Assembly: GCA_014360195.1 (NCBI GenBank)
Contig: JACIXY010000004.1
Coordinates: 1-64,000, forward strand
Origin: Bacillota bacterium
GTDB taxonomy: Bacteria > Bacillota > SHA-98 > UBA4971
Length of the DNA: 64,000 bases
Direction: 5' to 3'
The notes under the pieces were generated by a model that saw only the letters and a program-made list of their open reading frames with translations, was not told where the DNA came from and made no database searches. The position numbers and the translations under genes are program-made. Positions 43,310-52,405 of this stretch are shown here, piece by piece (position 1 is the stretch's first letter; every line of letters starts with the position of its first letter).

Positions 43310-44416
43310 GTGAACCTGAACGAACTTCTCGCCGGTATTCGTGGGCTAAGCTTCGGGAACATCGTCATGTTCGTCGTGGGAGGATTCCTCATATATCTTG
43401 CGGTGAGACGCGACTATGAACCCATGCTGCTGCTCCCCATCGGGTTCGGTGCCATCCTTGCGAACATCCCGTTTACGTCGGTCCTGGGTGAACACGGCGT
43501 GCTCGAATTGCTTTACAGAACCGGGATCAAGACCGAACTTTTCCCTATCCTGATCTTCGTGGCCGTGGGTGCGATGATAGACTTCACGCCCCTCCTGCAG
43601 AGGCCGGAAACGCTGCTTTTCGGCGCAGCAGCGCAGTTTGGGGTGTTCGCTACCATGGTAATCGCGTCCTACCTCGGGTTCAGCTTGAAGGAAGCGGCGT
43701 CGATAGGTATCATCGGGGCGGCGGACGGGCCCACATCTATCTACGTGGCCACCAAGTTCGCAAGCCACCTGCTCGCGCCTATATCGGTCGCTGCATATTC
43801 GTACATGGCGCTGGTGCCGATTATTCAACCCCCGGTCGTGAGAGCCCTCACGACCCCGGCCGAGCGGCGCATTCGCATGGATACGAAGGAGATCGCGGTA
43901 CCCCGAATCGTGCGCATCCTGTTCCCCATCGGCGTGACCCTGGTGGCGGGCGTCATCGCTCCCATCAGCGTCGCCCTCGTCGGCATGCTCATGTTCGGCA
44001 ACCTGATCAGGGAGAGCGGGGTTCTCGAGAGGCTCTCGAAGGCGGCACAGAACGAACTTGCGAACCTGGTGACGCTCCTTCTTGGTATCACCATCGGCTC
44101 CTCGATGCGAGCGGAGTCGTTCCTTAACTACAAGACGCTCCTCATAATGGGCATGGGCCTGCTCGCGTTCATCTTCGACACTGGGGGAGGCGTGCTGTTC
44201 GCAAAAGCCCTGAACCTTGTGCTGCGCCGCAAGATCAACCCGATGATAGGGGCGTGTGGGATCTCTGCGTTCCCGATGTCCGCGCGGGTCATCGCGAAGA
44301 TGGCTCTCAAGGAAGATCCTACCAACTACATCGTAATGCACGCTGTAGGGGCAAACGTTGCCGGCCAGATTGCGTCCATCGTCGCGGGCGGCCTGATACT
44401 GGCGCTCGTGGCATAG
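43310..44416 (+). CDS. oadB: Sodium-translocating decarboxylase beta subunit (OadB/GcdB/MmdB family)
   Basis: The 368-residue membrane carboxybiotin decarboxylase that exports Na+. It shows GFGAILANIPFT, GVGAMIDFTPLL (here AVGAMIDFTPLL), IGAADGPTSIYVATK, GNLIRESGVLERL, ITIGSSMRAESFL and CGISAFPMSARVI. GTG 43310 behind GGGAG gives the family's usual length; an ATG at 43145 would add a basic non-family stretch. No carboxyltransferase or biotin-carrier gene is adjacent, so its decarboxylase must be completed from elsewhere. The 300 bp between it and the divergent TAXI gene shows no clear promoter. Confidence 0.92.
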   Translation: MNLNELLAGIRGLSFGNIVMFVVGGFLIYLAVRRDYEPMLLLPIGFGAILANIPFTSVLGEHGVLELLYRTGIKTELFPILIFVAVGAMIDFTPLLQRPETLLFGAAAQFGVFATMVIASYLGFSLKEAASIGIIGAADGPTSIYVATKFASHLLAPISVAAYSYMALVPIIQPPVVRALTTPAERRIRMDTKEIAVPRIVRILFPIGVTLVAGVIAPISVALVGMLMFGNLIRESGVLERLSKAAQNELANLVTLLLGITIGSSMRAESFLNYKTLLIMGMGLLAFIFDTGGGVLFAKALNLVLRRKINPMIGACGISAFPMSARVIAKMALKEDPTNYIVMHAVGANVAGQIASIVAGGLILALVA

Positions 44417-44778
44417 CGCGGGCGGGCAGGAGCGTGCTGCTGCACAGGGCCGCGTGCGGGAGCCAAGGAACGGGAAGCAATGAACAGGCCGCGGCCGAGC
44501 GACGGGTGCGGCGGGGCGGGCGCGCTGGAAGCATGCGCATGCTGCGCCCGGAAACAGGCAGGAAGCGGAAGGAAAGCACAGACAACAAGTTGAGACAAGT
44601 AGAGAGAGGAGGTAGCGGCAGACGGCGTCCCGGCCCCTGAGCCAGGTATGGGTTCATGAGACCGCGCCAGATGGCGTTGGTCTGCTGGCAGGTTCCAGGT
44701 TGCCTGCGCATGCACCATGGAGCGGGAGCGCTCGCGATTCGGCAAGCCCCGGCGCCAGTTCTGGGACCAGGTCTAAGT
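44417..44778. other. Gene-free region after oadB
   Basis: About 360 bp rich in GCGGGC and GGAAGC-type short repeats. I see no gene or strong terminator. Confidence 0.5.
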
Positions 44779-44992
44779 CTAAGTATGAGGTCATTGGTTT
44801 TCTCTCGTTTTCCGAGGTCTTGGGTTGCCGGTGATTGCACAAGGGGTGTCAAAATCCGGCTGCCTAGCCAGACGGGCCGGGTTTCGGCGAAGCGCGCCCC
44901 GCTTGGGGCGCCGTCCCTAAGTGCAACACCGGCAACCTTGCACGGCGCGTGCGCTCTCTGGAACCGGCGATTACTTATGGCGGTCTACTTAG
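44779..44992 (+). repeat. Dispersed inverted-end element, full but diverged copy
   Basis: From a degenerate CTAAGTATGAGG to TCTACTTAG, 214 bp. The central core is well kept: GGGTTGCCGGTG, GGGGTGTCAAAATCCGGC, GGCGAAGCGCGCCCCGCTTG and GTGCAACACCGGCAACC. It sits between oadB and oadG. Confidence 0.8.
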
Positions 44993-45106
44993 TGGCGAGT
45001 TCCTGACCCCGTTTGTCCGTGGTCTGACTGAAAAGTGACCGCCTTGGCGGGCGGACGCGCGACTAAACGCGACTGGAGAGGGCAACGCCGTCGGCCGCAA
45101 CTCAAC

Positions 45107-45226
45107 ATGAACGCAGTGGTTCGAAGCTGGCAGATACTAGGTCTCGGCATGGCGACCATATTCGGGGTGATCCTCATCTTCTACGCCATGGTCAAGTTGA
45201 TGCTAAAGATATGGCGCGAAGACTGA
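45107..45226 (+). CDS. oadG: Short OadG-like sodium-pump decarboxylase gamma subunit
   Basis: A 39-residue single-span peptide MNAVVRSWQILGLGMATIFG and onward, ending KLMLKIWRED. The LGLGMATIFGVILIFY pattern matches the N-terminal membrane span of OadG, and the gene follows oadB by 690 bp with a repeat element between. It lacks the His-rich zinc tail of longer gamma subunits. No good ribosome site precedes ATG 45107; a GTG at 45035 would add 24 basic residues. Confidence 0.68.
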   Translation: MNAVVRSWQILGLGMATIFGVILIFYAMVKLMLKIWRED

Positions 45227-45283
45227 GCATGCAGCCCGCAGTCCGTTGCCTGTGGCATGCATCGCCCAGGCCCGGAGTGCCTC

Positions 45284-45517
45284 TCAGAGGCCCTTTGAGA
45301 CCAGCTTCTTGAGGAGGTTCTCCACGCGCTCCTTCGCGGCTTGGGTCGCCTCCTCGTCGGGCTCGACGCGGATCTTGAGAATCATCCCCTCGCGGACGCC
45401 TTCAGGCAAGGCTTGCATAGGCCACAGGATCGCATCGGTTTCCGACTCGCGCACGAGAAGCACAGCCTTGCCTCCCTCGATTCTGTCCACAGTCACTCTC
45501 AACTCCATGATTTTCAT
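45284..45517 (-). CDS. DUF3006 domain protein
   Basis: A 77-residue small protein MKIMELRVTVDRIEGGKAVL, with ILWPMQALPEGVREGMILKI and a charged helical tail. DUF3006 proteins are small OB-like proteins of unknown function common in Bacillota, often next to metallo-beta-lactamase genes, which is not so here. GGGAGGG eight bases before ATG 45517 fixes the start. Converges with oadG. Confidence 0.82.
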   Translation of the reverse strand: MKIMELRVTVDRIEGGKAVLLVRESETDAILWPMQALPEGVREGMILKIRVEPDEEATQAAKERVENLLKKLVSKGL

Positions 45518-45827
45518 CCGGCGGCCCTCCCGATCATTGCATCTGCGTTTCTCTGCGCCCGGCATCTCACAGGTGTCGCGTGCAGAAAAAACGTTCTTCC
45601 AACCGCTGCTACTTTCTTCTGTGCCGTCGGCCCTTCTCCTGCACGAGGGTGTCCCGTTCCGGCGCGAATGGCTGAGAATGCAGCCGAACTCCGCAAGAAA
45701 AATGCTAAAGCAGGTCTATTTTGAAAAAGGGAATTAGCCATCTGACGACGAATAAGAGATTGTGCCGGACGGCGCGTGCCACTACTGCGTGCCACCATTT
45801 GGGTATGCCGATTCGCAAAGCTACTGC

Positions 45828-45856
45828 TTGACTACGCGAGCCTGCCATGATATAGT
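45828..45856 (+). promoter_or_regulatory. Strong sigma-A type promoter of the liv operon
   Basis: TTGACT (45828-45833), 17-bp spacer, TATAGT (45851-45856). It is the only good promoter upstream of livK and would give a leader of about 290 nt. The preceding 45518-45827 shows no gene. Confidence 0.75.
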
Positions 45857-45861
45857 GGCTG

Positions 45862-46153
45862 AAACAAGTCATACCAGCTATACCAGGCTGAGCAGAAAGA
45901 TCTGGACGTGCTGGCGTAGGTTACCGGAACACGCTGTTGGCGGCGCAGCTCGCTACCTTTGCGGCTACCTTTCATCGTGAGGCAGCTGGCGAGCTACGTC
46001 GGGAGTAGATTTGAGGCAGTGGAAGAGGGTAATGCCCTCTTGCCACAGGGGAGGTGACGAATGAGCCACAAGCGGGCATAGATGTCATTTCACATTCGTA
46101 ATGGAGCAGGTGGAGAAAAGCACTAACTGTACAAAGCGAGGAGGTACTGAGCA
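45862..46153 (+). other. Long structured liv leader with a hairpin and a six-codon ORF
   Basis: The leader has a hairpin AAGAGGG-TAATG-CCCTCTT (about 46023-46041). A six-codon ORF (MSHKRA, 46061-46081) with GGGGAGGTGACGA before its ATG follows. GCAGCTCGC and GGCGAGCT segments could also pair. No known riboswitch class is recognised. It may be an attenuator or simply a long leader. Confidence 0.4.
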
Positions 46154-47281
46154 GTGAGAAGGTTCATACTGAGCTCCGTTTTGGTTATTGCCCTTGTTTC
46201 GCTGGGAGCGGTGGCGTATTCAGCCGAGCCCATCGTCATCGGGTTCAACCTCGAGATGACGGGCCAGGTGGCCGCGTACGGCCAGGCGGCGTGGGAAGGC
46301 GCCAACCTTATCAAGGAACTCGTCAAGCCCGAGGTCCTCGGCAGGCCAGTTGTATTCAAGCTCCTCGACAACAAGTCAGATAAGGTTGAGGCAGCCAACG
46401 TAGCCTCTCGTCTCATCGAGAACGACAAGGTCGTCGCCATAATCGGGCCCACCATCAGCGGCAACATGCTCGCGGCCGGTGAGATCTGCGAGAAGAAAGA
46501 GGTCCCAATCATCGGGCCCACCACCACGAACCCTCTGACCACCCAGGGCAAGAAGTACGTTTTTCGTGCGTGCTTCATTGACCCGTTCCAGGCTACGATC
46601 GCAGCGACCTACTGCTACAGAGATCTGAAGGCCAGGACTGCGGCGATCCTGTCCGACATAGCCAACGACTATTGCATCGCCCTCGGAACCATGTTCGAGA
46701 AGGAGTTCACCAAACTCGGGGGCAAGGTGGTCACCCACCAGAAGTGTAAGTATGGCGACCAGGACTTCAGCGCCCAGCTTACAGAGATCAAGAACAAGAA
46801 CCCAGATGTCATCTACATACCCAACTACTACCAGGAGACTGCCCTTGCCGTGCGGCAGGCGAGAGATCTCGGCCTCACCCAGCCGGTCTTCGGAGCCGAC
46901 GGTATAGCCACCGAGGAGTTCCTCTCCATCGGCGGGAAGGCCGTGGAGGGCGTCCAGCACACTACCTTCTGGCACGAAAAGGCGGCGGTGACCGACATCG
47001 GCAAGCAATACGTCGAACTCTACAAGAAGAAATTCGGGGCCGATAGCGAGGTCAACGTGTTCGGCGCTCTGACGGCTGACTGCTACCTCATCGTCCTCGA
47101 TGCCATCAAGAGGGCTGGCTCGGCCGATCCCAAGAAGATCGCCCAGGCCATAGAAGACACGAAGGACCTGCAGGTAGTCACCGGGCCTGTTACGATCGAA
47201 CATGGTGACGCCATCAAGCCCGTGGTGTTCAGGGCCGTGAAGAACGGCAAGTGGGAGTACCAGTCGATCGTGTACCCGTAA
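46154..47281 (+). CDS. livK: Branched-chain amino acid-type ABC transporter substrate-binding protein
   Basis: The 375-residue receptor with signal peptide MRRFILSSVLVIALVSLGAV cleaved near YSAEP; no lipobox cysteine is seen. The periplasmic-binding fold shows IVIGFNLEMTGQVAAYGQAA, AIIGPTISGNMLAAGEICEK, GADGIATEEFLSI and a C-terminal VTGPVTIEHGDAIKPVV. Ligand may be branched-chain or other amino acids, or amides. GTG 46154 is eight bases after AGGAGGT. First gene of livKHMGF. Confidence 0.93.
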   Translation: MRRFILSSVLVIALVSLGAVAYSAEPIVIGFNLEMTGQVAAYGQAAWEGANLIKELVKPEVLGRPVVFKLLDNKSDKVEAANVASRLIENDKVVAIIGPTISGNMLAAGEICEKKEVPIIGPTTTNPLTTQGKKYVFRACFIDPFQATIAATYCYRDLKARTAAILSDIANDYCIALGTMFEKEFTKLGGKVVTHQKCKYGDQDFSAQLTEIKNKNPDVIYIPNYYQETALAVRQARDLGLTQPVFGADGIATEEFLSIGGKAVEGVQHTTFWHEKAAVTDIGKQYVELYKKKFGADSEVNVFGALTADCYLIVLDAIKRAGSADPKKIAQAIEDTKDLQVVTGPVTIEHGDAIKPVVFRAVKNGKWEYQSIVYP

Positions 47282-47313
47282 TGAGCTGCCTTTCGACCCG
47301 AGCAGGCCCCTGC

Positions 47314-47339
47314 CCTGCCTGAAAGGGACGTCAGGCAGG
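47314..47339 (+). terminator. Hairpin after livK
   Basis: CCTGCCTGA pairs perfectly with TCAGGCAGG across an 8-nt loop, 33 bp past livK. No T-run follows. It may partly terminate or protect the 3' end so that receptor is made in excess of permease. Confidence 0.45.
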
Positions 47340-47588
47340 CCCGGCCGTCGCGGCGCTGCCGGTGAGTATAAGCCGGGTGGACCCTGGGGCGCCGTGATGA
47401 GCGGAGAGAGTCCCAGTACATCACAGGGGGCAAGGAGGGCCATAGCTGCGAAGATAGCAGGGTTCCTCTTTGCCCCCGTTGGGTGTTTCACGAGTCCTCC
47501 AGGGTGACAACCAATGCGTCGCGAGAGTGGAGAAGTAACCCGAGCGTATGCTGCCCGTTCGTGTTTGGCGCATAATGCCGGACACCAG

Positions 47589-47624
47589 GGCGAAACCTCC
47601 CGACGAGGCGAAACCTCCCGACGA
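47589..47624 (+). repeat. Exact 18-bp tandem duplication
   Basis: GGCGAAACCTCCCGACGA occurs twice in a row (47589-47606, 47607-47624), 35 bp before livH. The rest of 47282-47658 holds no gene. Confidence 0.9.
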
Positions 47625-47658
47625 CCGGAACCGCCACCTTTTCAAGGAGTAGATGTGA

Positions 47659-48552
47659 ATGACGCTCGAGACCTTCATTCAGCAGCTGATGAACGGTATC
47701 TCCCTTGGGAGCCTGTATGCCCTCATTGCCATCGGTTATACGATGGTCTACGGGATCTTGCGGCTCATCAACTTTGCCCACAGCGACATCTTTATGGTGG
47801 GTGCGTATTTTGCGTTTTTCCTCGTCGCCATATTCCGCTTGCCATGGGGTGTATCGGCTATCCTTGCCATCATCCTGACGGCCCTCGTCGGCATGATCGT
47901 TGATCGGGCGGCCTACCGCCCTGTCAGGAATGCCCCGAGGATATCCGCTCTGATAACGGCTGTGGGCGTATCGTTTTTCCTGGAAAACCTGGGCCTTGTG
48001 ACTGTGGGGGCCCGACCGAAGGCGTTCCAGAGGCCGGACATCATGGCGAGGGTGATTCCGATAGGCCCGGCCGCCGTCTCCGGCGTATCCATCTGGGTGC
48101 CCATTCTCAGCCTCGCCTTGCTCGCGCTGTTGTTGTTCATCGTGTACCGGACGAAGGTCGGCATGGCGATGAGATCCGTGTCAACCGACATCGAGACCAC
48201 CCGCCTCATGGGAGTGGACGTGGACAGGGTCATATCGTACACGTTTGCTATAGGCTCCGCTCTGGCAGCAGCAGGAGGCATAATGTGGGCCTGCAAGTAC
48301 CCACAGATCAACCCGCTCATGGGAATATACCCCGGATGGAAGGCGTTCACCGCAGCGGTGGTGGGCGGTATTGGCAATATCACCGGGGCGATGCTTGGGG
48401 GCTTTCTCATCGGGCTCGTCGAGATCATGACTGTTGCAGTCCTGCCTGGTCTTTCAGGCTACCGGGACGGCATCATCTTCACGTTGCTCCTGGTCTTTCT
48501 GCTCCTCCGCCCGACCGGGATCCTTGGTGAGCCCCTAAAGGAGAAGGTGTGA
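47659..48552 (+). CDS. livH: Branched-chain amino acid-type ABC permease LivH
   Basis: The 297-residue inner-membrane permease with about eight hydrophobic segments. Family segments include NGISLGSLYALIAIGYTMVY, GILRLINFAHSDIFMVGAYF, RTKVGMAMRSVSTDIETTRL and AAVVGGIGNITGAMLGGFLI. AAGGAG lies ten bases before ATG 47659. Pairs with LivM to form the channel. Confidence 0.95.
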   Translation: MTLETFIQQLMNGISLGSLYALIAIGYTMVYGILRLINFAHSDIFMVGAYFAFFLVAIFRLPWGVSAILAIILTALVGMIVDRAAYRPVRNAPRISALITAVGVSFFLENLGLVTVGARPKAFQRPDIMARVIPIGPAAVSGVSIWVPILSLALLALLLFIVYRTKVGMAMRSVSTDIETTRLMGVDVDRVISYTFAIGSALAAAGGIMWACKYPQINPLMGIYPGWKAFTAAVVGGIGNITGAMLGGFLIGLVEIMTVAVLPGLSGYRDGIIFTLLLVFLLLRPTGILGEPLKEKV

Positions 48553-48553
48553 C

Positions 48554-49642
48554 ATGGAGAGAAGACGTCTGCACCTAGTTTTGACACTTGCGCTCATAGC
48601 TGTGCTCTTTCTCGCCCTCTGGTGGGCCGACACACACCTCGGGGAGTTCCCGTTGCGGGTGGCGCGCACCGGCGCGATATATGTGGTTGCAGCCGTCGCG
48701 TACAACCTTGTGAACGGCATCACAGGCCAGTTCTCGCTGGGTCCCAACGGGTTCATGGCGCTCGGCGGGTATACTACAGCTCTCCTCATATTGCCGCTTC
48801 AACAGAAGCAGTTCGTGTGGTTCCTTGAGCCGCTCATGTGGCCGTTCAACTCGTTTTCGTTCCCGGGGTACCTGTTCGGCCTTGCCGTCCTGCTCGGGGG
48901 CGTCATGGGCGCTCTGGGAGCGCTTCTCGTGGGTATCCCTTCCTTCAGACTGCGCGGCGACTACCTTGCCATCGCTACGTTCGGCTTCGGCGAGATAATA
49001 TTCGTGCTCGCCAACAACCTCATCCCCCTGACCAACGGTCCTCTGGGAATGAAGGGCATACCCGAGTACGCCAACGTGTACTGGTGTTTCGGCGCGGCTG
49101 TCGTGGCGACGCTGGTGGTGAGCAATATCGCAAACTCGAGCTACGGGCGGGCCATGAAAGCCATAAGGGATGACGAGATAGCCGCCGAAGCAATGGGCGT
49201 CAACGTGTTCCGCACAAAGATGTTGGCCTTCGTGACGAGCGGCTTTTTCGGAGGAGTGGCGGGCGGCCTTCTGGTTTCGCTCATCACCACCATCTCCCCG
49301 ACCCTGTTCACTTTCGGGATGACGTTCAACCTCCTCATCATCATCGTGCTCGGAGGCCTTGGAAGCATAACCGGGTCGGTCATCACGGGGTTCGGGTTTG
49401 CCCTCATGTCCGAGTTACTGCGAGTTGTAGAGGCGCCTATCAACATCGGGCCGATTCACATCCCAGGCGTCCCGGGCATGAGGATGGTCGTGTTCTCCGT
49501 GCTGCTCATTCTGCTCATGATCTTCTATAGGCGAGGCCTCTTCGGCCAGTTCGAGCTGTCATGGGACTGGGTCCTGTCCGTGCTCAGAGTTACCAGGGGG
49601 GTGCGAGAGTGGAAGCGCGAACGCAAAACGGAGTCATCCTGA
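48554..49642 (+). CDS. livM: Branched-chain amino acid-type ABC permease LivM
   Basis: The 362-residue second permease, beginning one base after livH stops. Typical LivM segments: LVNGITGQFSLGPNGFMALG, LRGDYLAIATFGFGEI, RAMKAIRDDEIAAEAMGVN and LGGLGSITGSVITGFGF. Several membrane spans. Its 3' end overlaps the livG start by 34 bp. Confidence 0.95.
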   Translation: MERRRLHLVLTLALIAVLFLALWWADTHLGEFPLRVARTGAIYVVAAVAYNLVNGITGQFSLGPNGFMALGGYTTALLILPLQQKQFVWFLEPLMWPFNSFSFPGYLFGLAVLLGGVMGALGALLVGIPSFRLRGDYLAIATFGFGEIIFVLANNLIPLTNGPLGMKGIPEYANVYWCFGAAVVATLVVSNIANSSYGRAMKAIRDDEIAAEAMGVNVFRTKMLAFVTSGFFGGVAGGLLVSLITTISPTLFTFGMTFNLLIIIVLGGLGSITGSVITGFGFALMSELLRVVEAPINIGPIHIPGVPGMRMVVFSVLLILLMIFYRRGLFGQFELSWDWVLSVLRVTRGVREWKRERKTESS

Positions 49643-50397
49643 CTCTCGATCATGTGACCATCAAGTTCGGCGGGCTTGTGGCCGTAAATGACTTCTCCCT
49701 TGACATAAGAAAGGGCGAGCTCGTCGGGCTCATAGGCCCCAACGGCGCGGGCAAGACCACGGTCTTCAACATAGTCACAGGTCAGTATACGCCCACCAGC
49801 GGACGGGTGATATTCGAAGGACGGGACATCACCGGGTGGCGCCCGGACCTCATCGCTGCGGCGGGCATCGCCAGGACCTTCCAGAACGTGCGCCTTTTCA
49901 CAGGCCTCACGGTGCTCGACAATGTCCTTGTATCGCAGCACCTCCGGCTGAAGTCGTCCTTCCTCTCAGCGGCATTTCAACTGCCAGACTACGTTAAGGA
50001 AGATGAGGACGCACGGGCACGCGGGATGGATCTCCTGGAGCGAGTGGGGCTCGCAGGCCTCGCGAAGGAGCAGGCCGGCAGCCTCCCGTATGGCCAGCAG
50101 CGGCGTCTCGAGATCGCGCGGGCGCTTGCGACGAACCCCCGGCTCCTCCTTCTGGACGAACCCGCGGCGGGCATGAACCCCGAGGAGACAACGCAGCTAA
50201 TGAGGTTCATCTGCCGCATCCGGGATGAGTTCGACCTCACCATCTTTCTGATAGAACACGACATGCGGCTCGTGATGGGAATTTGCGAGCGGATACGCGT
50301 GATCGACTATGGAGTCTCAATCGCCGAAGGTACTCCGCAGGAGATCCAGTCGAATCCCCGAGTTATAGCAGCTTACCTGGGCGAGGAGGAGGACTAG
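49609..50397 (+). CDS. livG: Branched-chain amino acid-type ABC ATPase LivG
   Basis: The 262-residue ATPase. Walker A GPNGAGKTTVFN, Q-loop segment, signature LPYGQQRRLEIARAL, Walker B LLLLDEPAAGMN, switch histidine in IEHDMRLVMGI; the C-terminal INYG-type tail (VIDYGVSIAEGTPQEI) is typical of LivG. GTG 49609 is used because the glycine-rich site GGGGG precedes it and the earlier ATG at 49561 would lie deep in livM. Confidence 0.94.
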   Translation: MEARTQNGVILTLDHVTIKFGGLVAVNDFSLDIRKGELVGLIGPNGAGKTTVFNIVTGQYTPTSGRVIFEGRDITGWRPDLIAAAGIARTFQNVRLFTGLTVLDNVLVSQHLRLKSSFLSAAFQLPDYVKEDEDARARGMDLLERVGLAGLAKEQAGSLPYGQQRRLEIARALATNPRLLLLDEPAAGMNPEETTQLMRFICRIRDEFDLTIFLIEHDMRLVMGICERIRVIDYGVSIAEGTPQEIQSNPRVIAAYLGEEED

Positions 50398-50398
50398 G

Positions 50399-51103
50399 AT
50401 GCTCACGATAAGAGACCTCCACGTTTACTACGGCGGTATTCATGCGCTCAAGGGGATCTCCATGGACGTGCCCGAAGGCAAGATCGTCACGCTGATAGGG
50501 GCGAATGGAGCCGGCAAGAGCACCACTCTCCGCGCCATAACCGGCCTTGTGAAAGCCCGGCGAGGGTCCATCGAGCTTAAAGGGGAGAACATCGCAGGCA
50601 AGCCCAGCCACCACATCGTCCGCTCCGGCGTCGCGATGGTGCCCGAGGGCCGGAGGATATTCCGTAACCTCACCGTCCTCGAGAACCTGATGATGGGAGC
50701 ATACCCCCGGCAGGACACTGCGGGTATACAGCAAGACCTCGAATGGGTTACCTCGCTCTTCCCCAGGCTCAAGGAGCGCTTCTCGCAGAAGGGCGGCACC
50801 CTTTCCGGCGGTGAGCAGCAGATGCTGGCGGTGGGGCGCGCTCTTATGTCGCGACCGAGGCTCCTCTGCCTTGACGAGCCGTCGCTGGGGCTCGCGCCCG
50901 TCCTGATGCGCGAGGTCTTCAGGGCGCTTGCCCGGATACACGAGGAAGGGTGCACGATCCTGCTTATCGAACAGAACGCCAAGGCTGCCCTGAAACTGGC
51001 GGACTACGCGTACGTGCTCGAAACAGGCACCATCACGATGGAGGGGCCGGGACGGGAACTCCTGGAAAACGAGGCCGTTCGCAAGGCGTACCTGGGGGAG
51101 TAG
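50399..51103 (+). CDS. livF: Branched-chain amino acid-type ABC ATPase LivF
   Basis: The 234-residue second ATPase. Walker A GANGAGKSTTLR, the LivF-typical VPEGRRIFRNLTVLENLMMG, signature LSGGEQQMLAVGRAL, Walker B LLCLDEPSLGLAP and IEQNAKAALKLADYAYVLE. Starts one base after livG ends. Last gene of the operon. Confidence 0.95.
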   Translation: MLTIRDLHVYYGGIHALKGISMDVPEGKIVTLIGANGAGKSTTLRAITGLVKARRGSIELKGENIAGKPSHHIVRSGVAMVPEGRRIFRNLTVLENLMMGAYPRQDTAGIQQDLEWVTSLFPRLKERFSQKGGTLSGGEQQMLAVGRALMSRPRLLCLDEPSLGLAPVLMREVFRALARIHEEGCTILLIEQNAKAALKLADYAYVLETGTITMEGPGRELLENEAVRKAYLGE

Positions 51104-51123
51104 GCCAGGGTCAGCAGGTGCCC

Positions 51124-51187
51124 GCAGGTCCGCAGGTCTCCAGGTCTGCAGGGCCGCAGGGCCGCAGGGCCGCAGGGCCGTAGGGCT
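51124..51187. repeat. Short tandem repeats, GCAGGGCC and CAGGTC-type units
   Basis: Roughly eight units of 8 bp (CGCAGGTC grading into GCAGGGCC) directly after livF. Slippage-type repeat; the rest of 51104-51597 shows no gene, and the lipoprotein promoter is not clear. Confidence 0.85.
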
Positions 51188-51597
51188 ACTCCGCTGGAGG
51201 GACTGCCGTGCATGCCGGTGATGGTCCCCGGCTCGACCAGGACCCAGGTCAGAGTCCGCTGCAATCTGGGGAGGACAAAGAGCTGAAGGCTGAGACTGGT
51301 CGGGATCGCCCGTCGCACGCAGCGGGAGCGGGTAGGTCCCTTCCTGTTTTCATATTCGCCCCTTCGTTACCAGGTGCCATCGGCCATCAATAAGCCCCTT
51401 CCCATCGACGGACGCATCAACCGCCGCTCCTCGCTCCCCGCTTCGCCCTCTGACCTCCCGTTCTTCCCCTTCCATTTACATCCCCCGTTTTCCTGTCCTT
51501 GTCTTCGAGACCCGGTAATGTTATCATGTGGGCGATGGTCTTGATATTGCCATACATCTGAAGACTACCACAAGTTCCGTTCAGGAGGCGATCCATT

Positions 51598-52263
51598 GTG
51601 AGGAAGAACTGGTCCCGCCTATTCGGCGTAGCGGTTCTCATGATCGCTGCCCTCTCGGCCGCTGGCTGTATTAACCCCATCGTGGACTCCTGGTCAGGTG
51701 AGACCGTGGACGACGCGCTGATTACTTACCAGGGCGTGACGTATGACATTCCGACTATCCAGACCATGAACATACCCCCAGGCAACTACGAGGTCATCAT
51801 AAGCTCGCCGAATCACCATCCTGTATTGACCACTATTACAGTAGGGTCCGCGGACGTGCCCCCGATCCGTCTCGTCCCATATCGTCGCATCTATAGCCCG
51901 CTCGTGGCCGACGCAATGCTATGCCGGGGCGTCGATATGCTTGGAACCCCAATCGGGCCCGGGTGGAGCTACACTCCCTTTGACGCGCAGGTCGTGGCCT
52001 GGGTGAGGTGGGACATCAACGATAGCAACTTGCACTATCAGATCACAAGATGGTACCGGCCGGACGGAGCGCTGTACAAAGAAGAAGCGCTTCCCCCCTT
52101 TGCTCGCACACCCGGCAGCGTGTCGCTGATATCCGCGCCTGGGTTGCCGCTTCAGGTCGCACCGGGCTGGAACGTGCCGGCGCCTGCGTCGCTTCCGGGG
52201 GTGTGGGTAGTAGAGGTCTTCCTTGACGGGTCACGTGCGGTCAAGATGTCCTTCTCGATTTGA
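51598..52263 (+). CDS. Hypothetical lipoprotein
   Basis: A 221-residue protein of unknown family with a lipoprotein signal: MRKNWSRLFGVAVLMIAALS then the lipobox SAAGC, so it is anchored outside the membrane. An early PEGA-like strand segment is suggested by PPGNYEVIISSPNHHPVLTT, and the C-terminal half is beta-rich with several Trp (WVRWDINDSNLHYQITRWYR). GTG 51598 is nine bases after AGGAGG. No operon partner. Confidence 0.85.
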   Translation: MRKNWSRLFGVAVLMIAALSAAGCINPIVDSWSGETVDDALITYQGVTYDIPTIQTMNIPPGNYEVIISSPNHHPVLTTITVGSADVPPIRLVPYRRIYSPLVADAMLCRGVDMLGTPIGPGWSYTPFDAQVVAWVRWDINDSNLHYQITRWYRPDGALYKEEALPPFARTPGSVSLISAPGLPLQVAPGWNVPAPASLPGVWVVEVFLDGSRAVKMSFSI

Positions 52264-52405
52264 GTTGCCTCTGAACTTGCTGCTGTGCGCAACCGGGCAC
52301 GCCGAACGCTGTGGGAGCGGGCGGGTCTCTAGCGCACCACTTTAGGCTAGTGGGCGAGATAGATTGGTGGGCAAGATTAGTGGCCACAGCGCAGCCCGCC
52401 GCGAC

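Noticed and set aside
46061-46081. Six-codon ORF in the liv leader as a real gene
   Set aside because: Too short to support as a gene without conservation data; kept only as a note on the leader.
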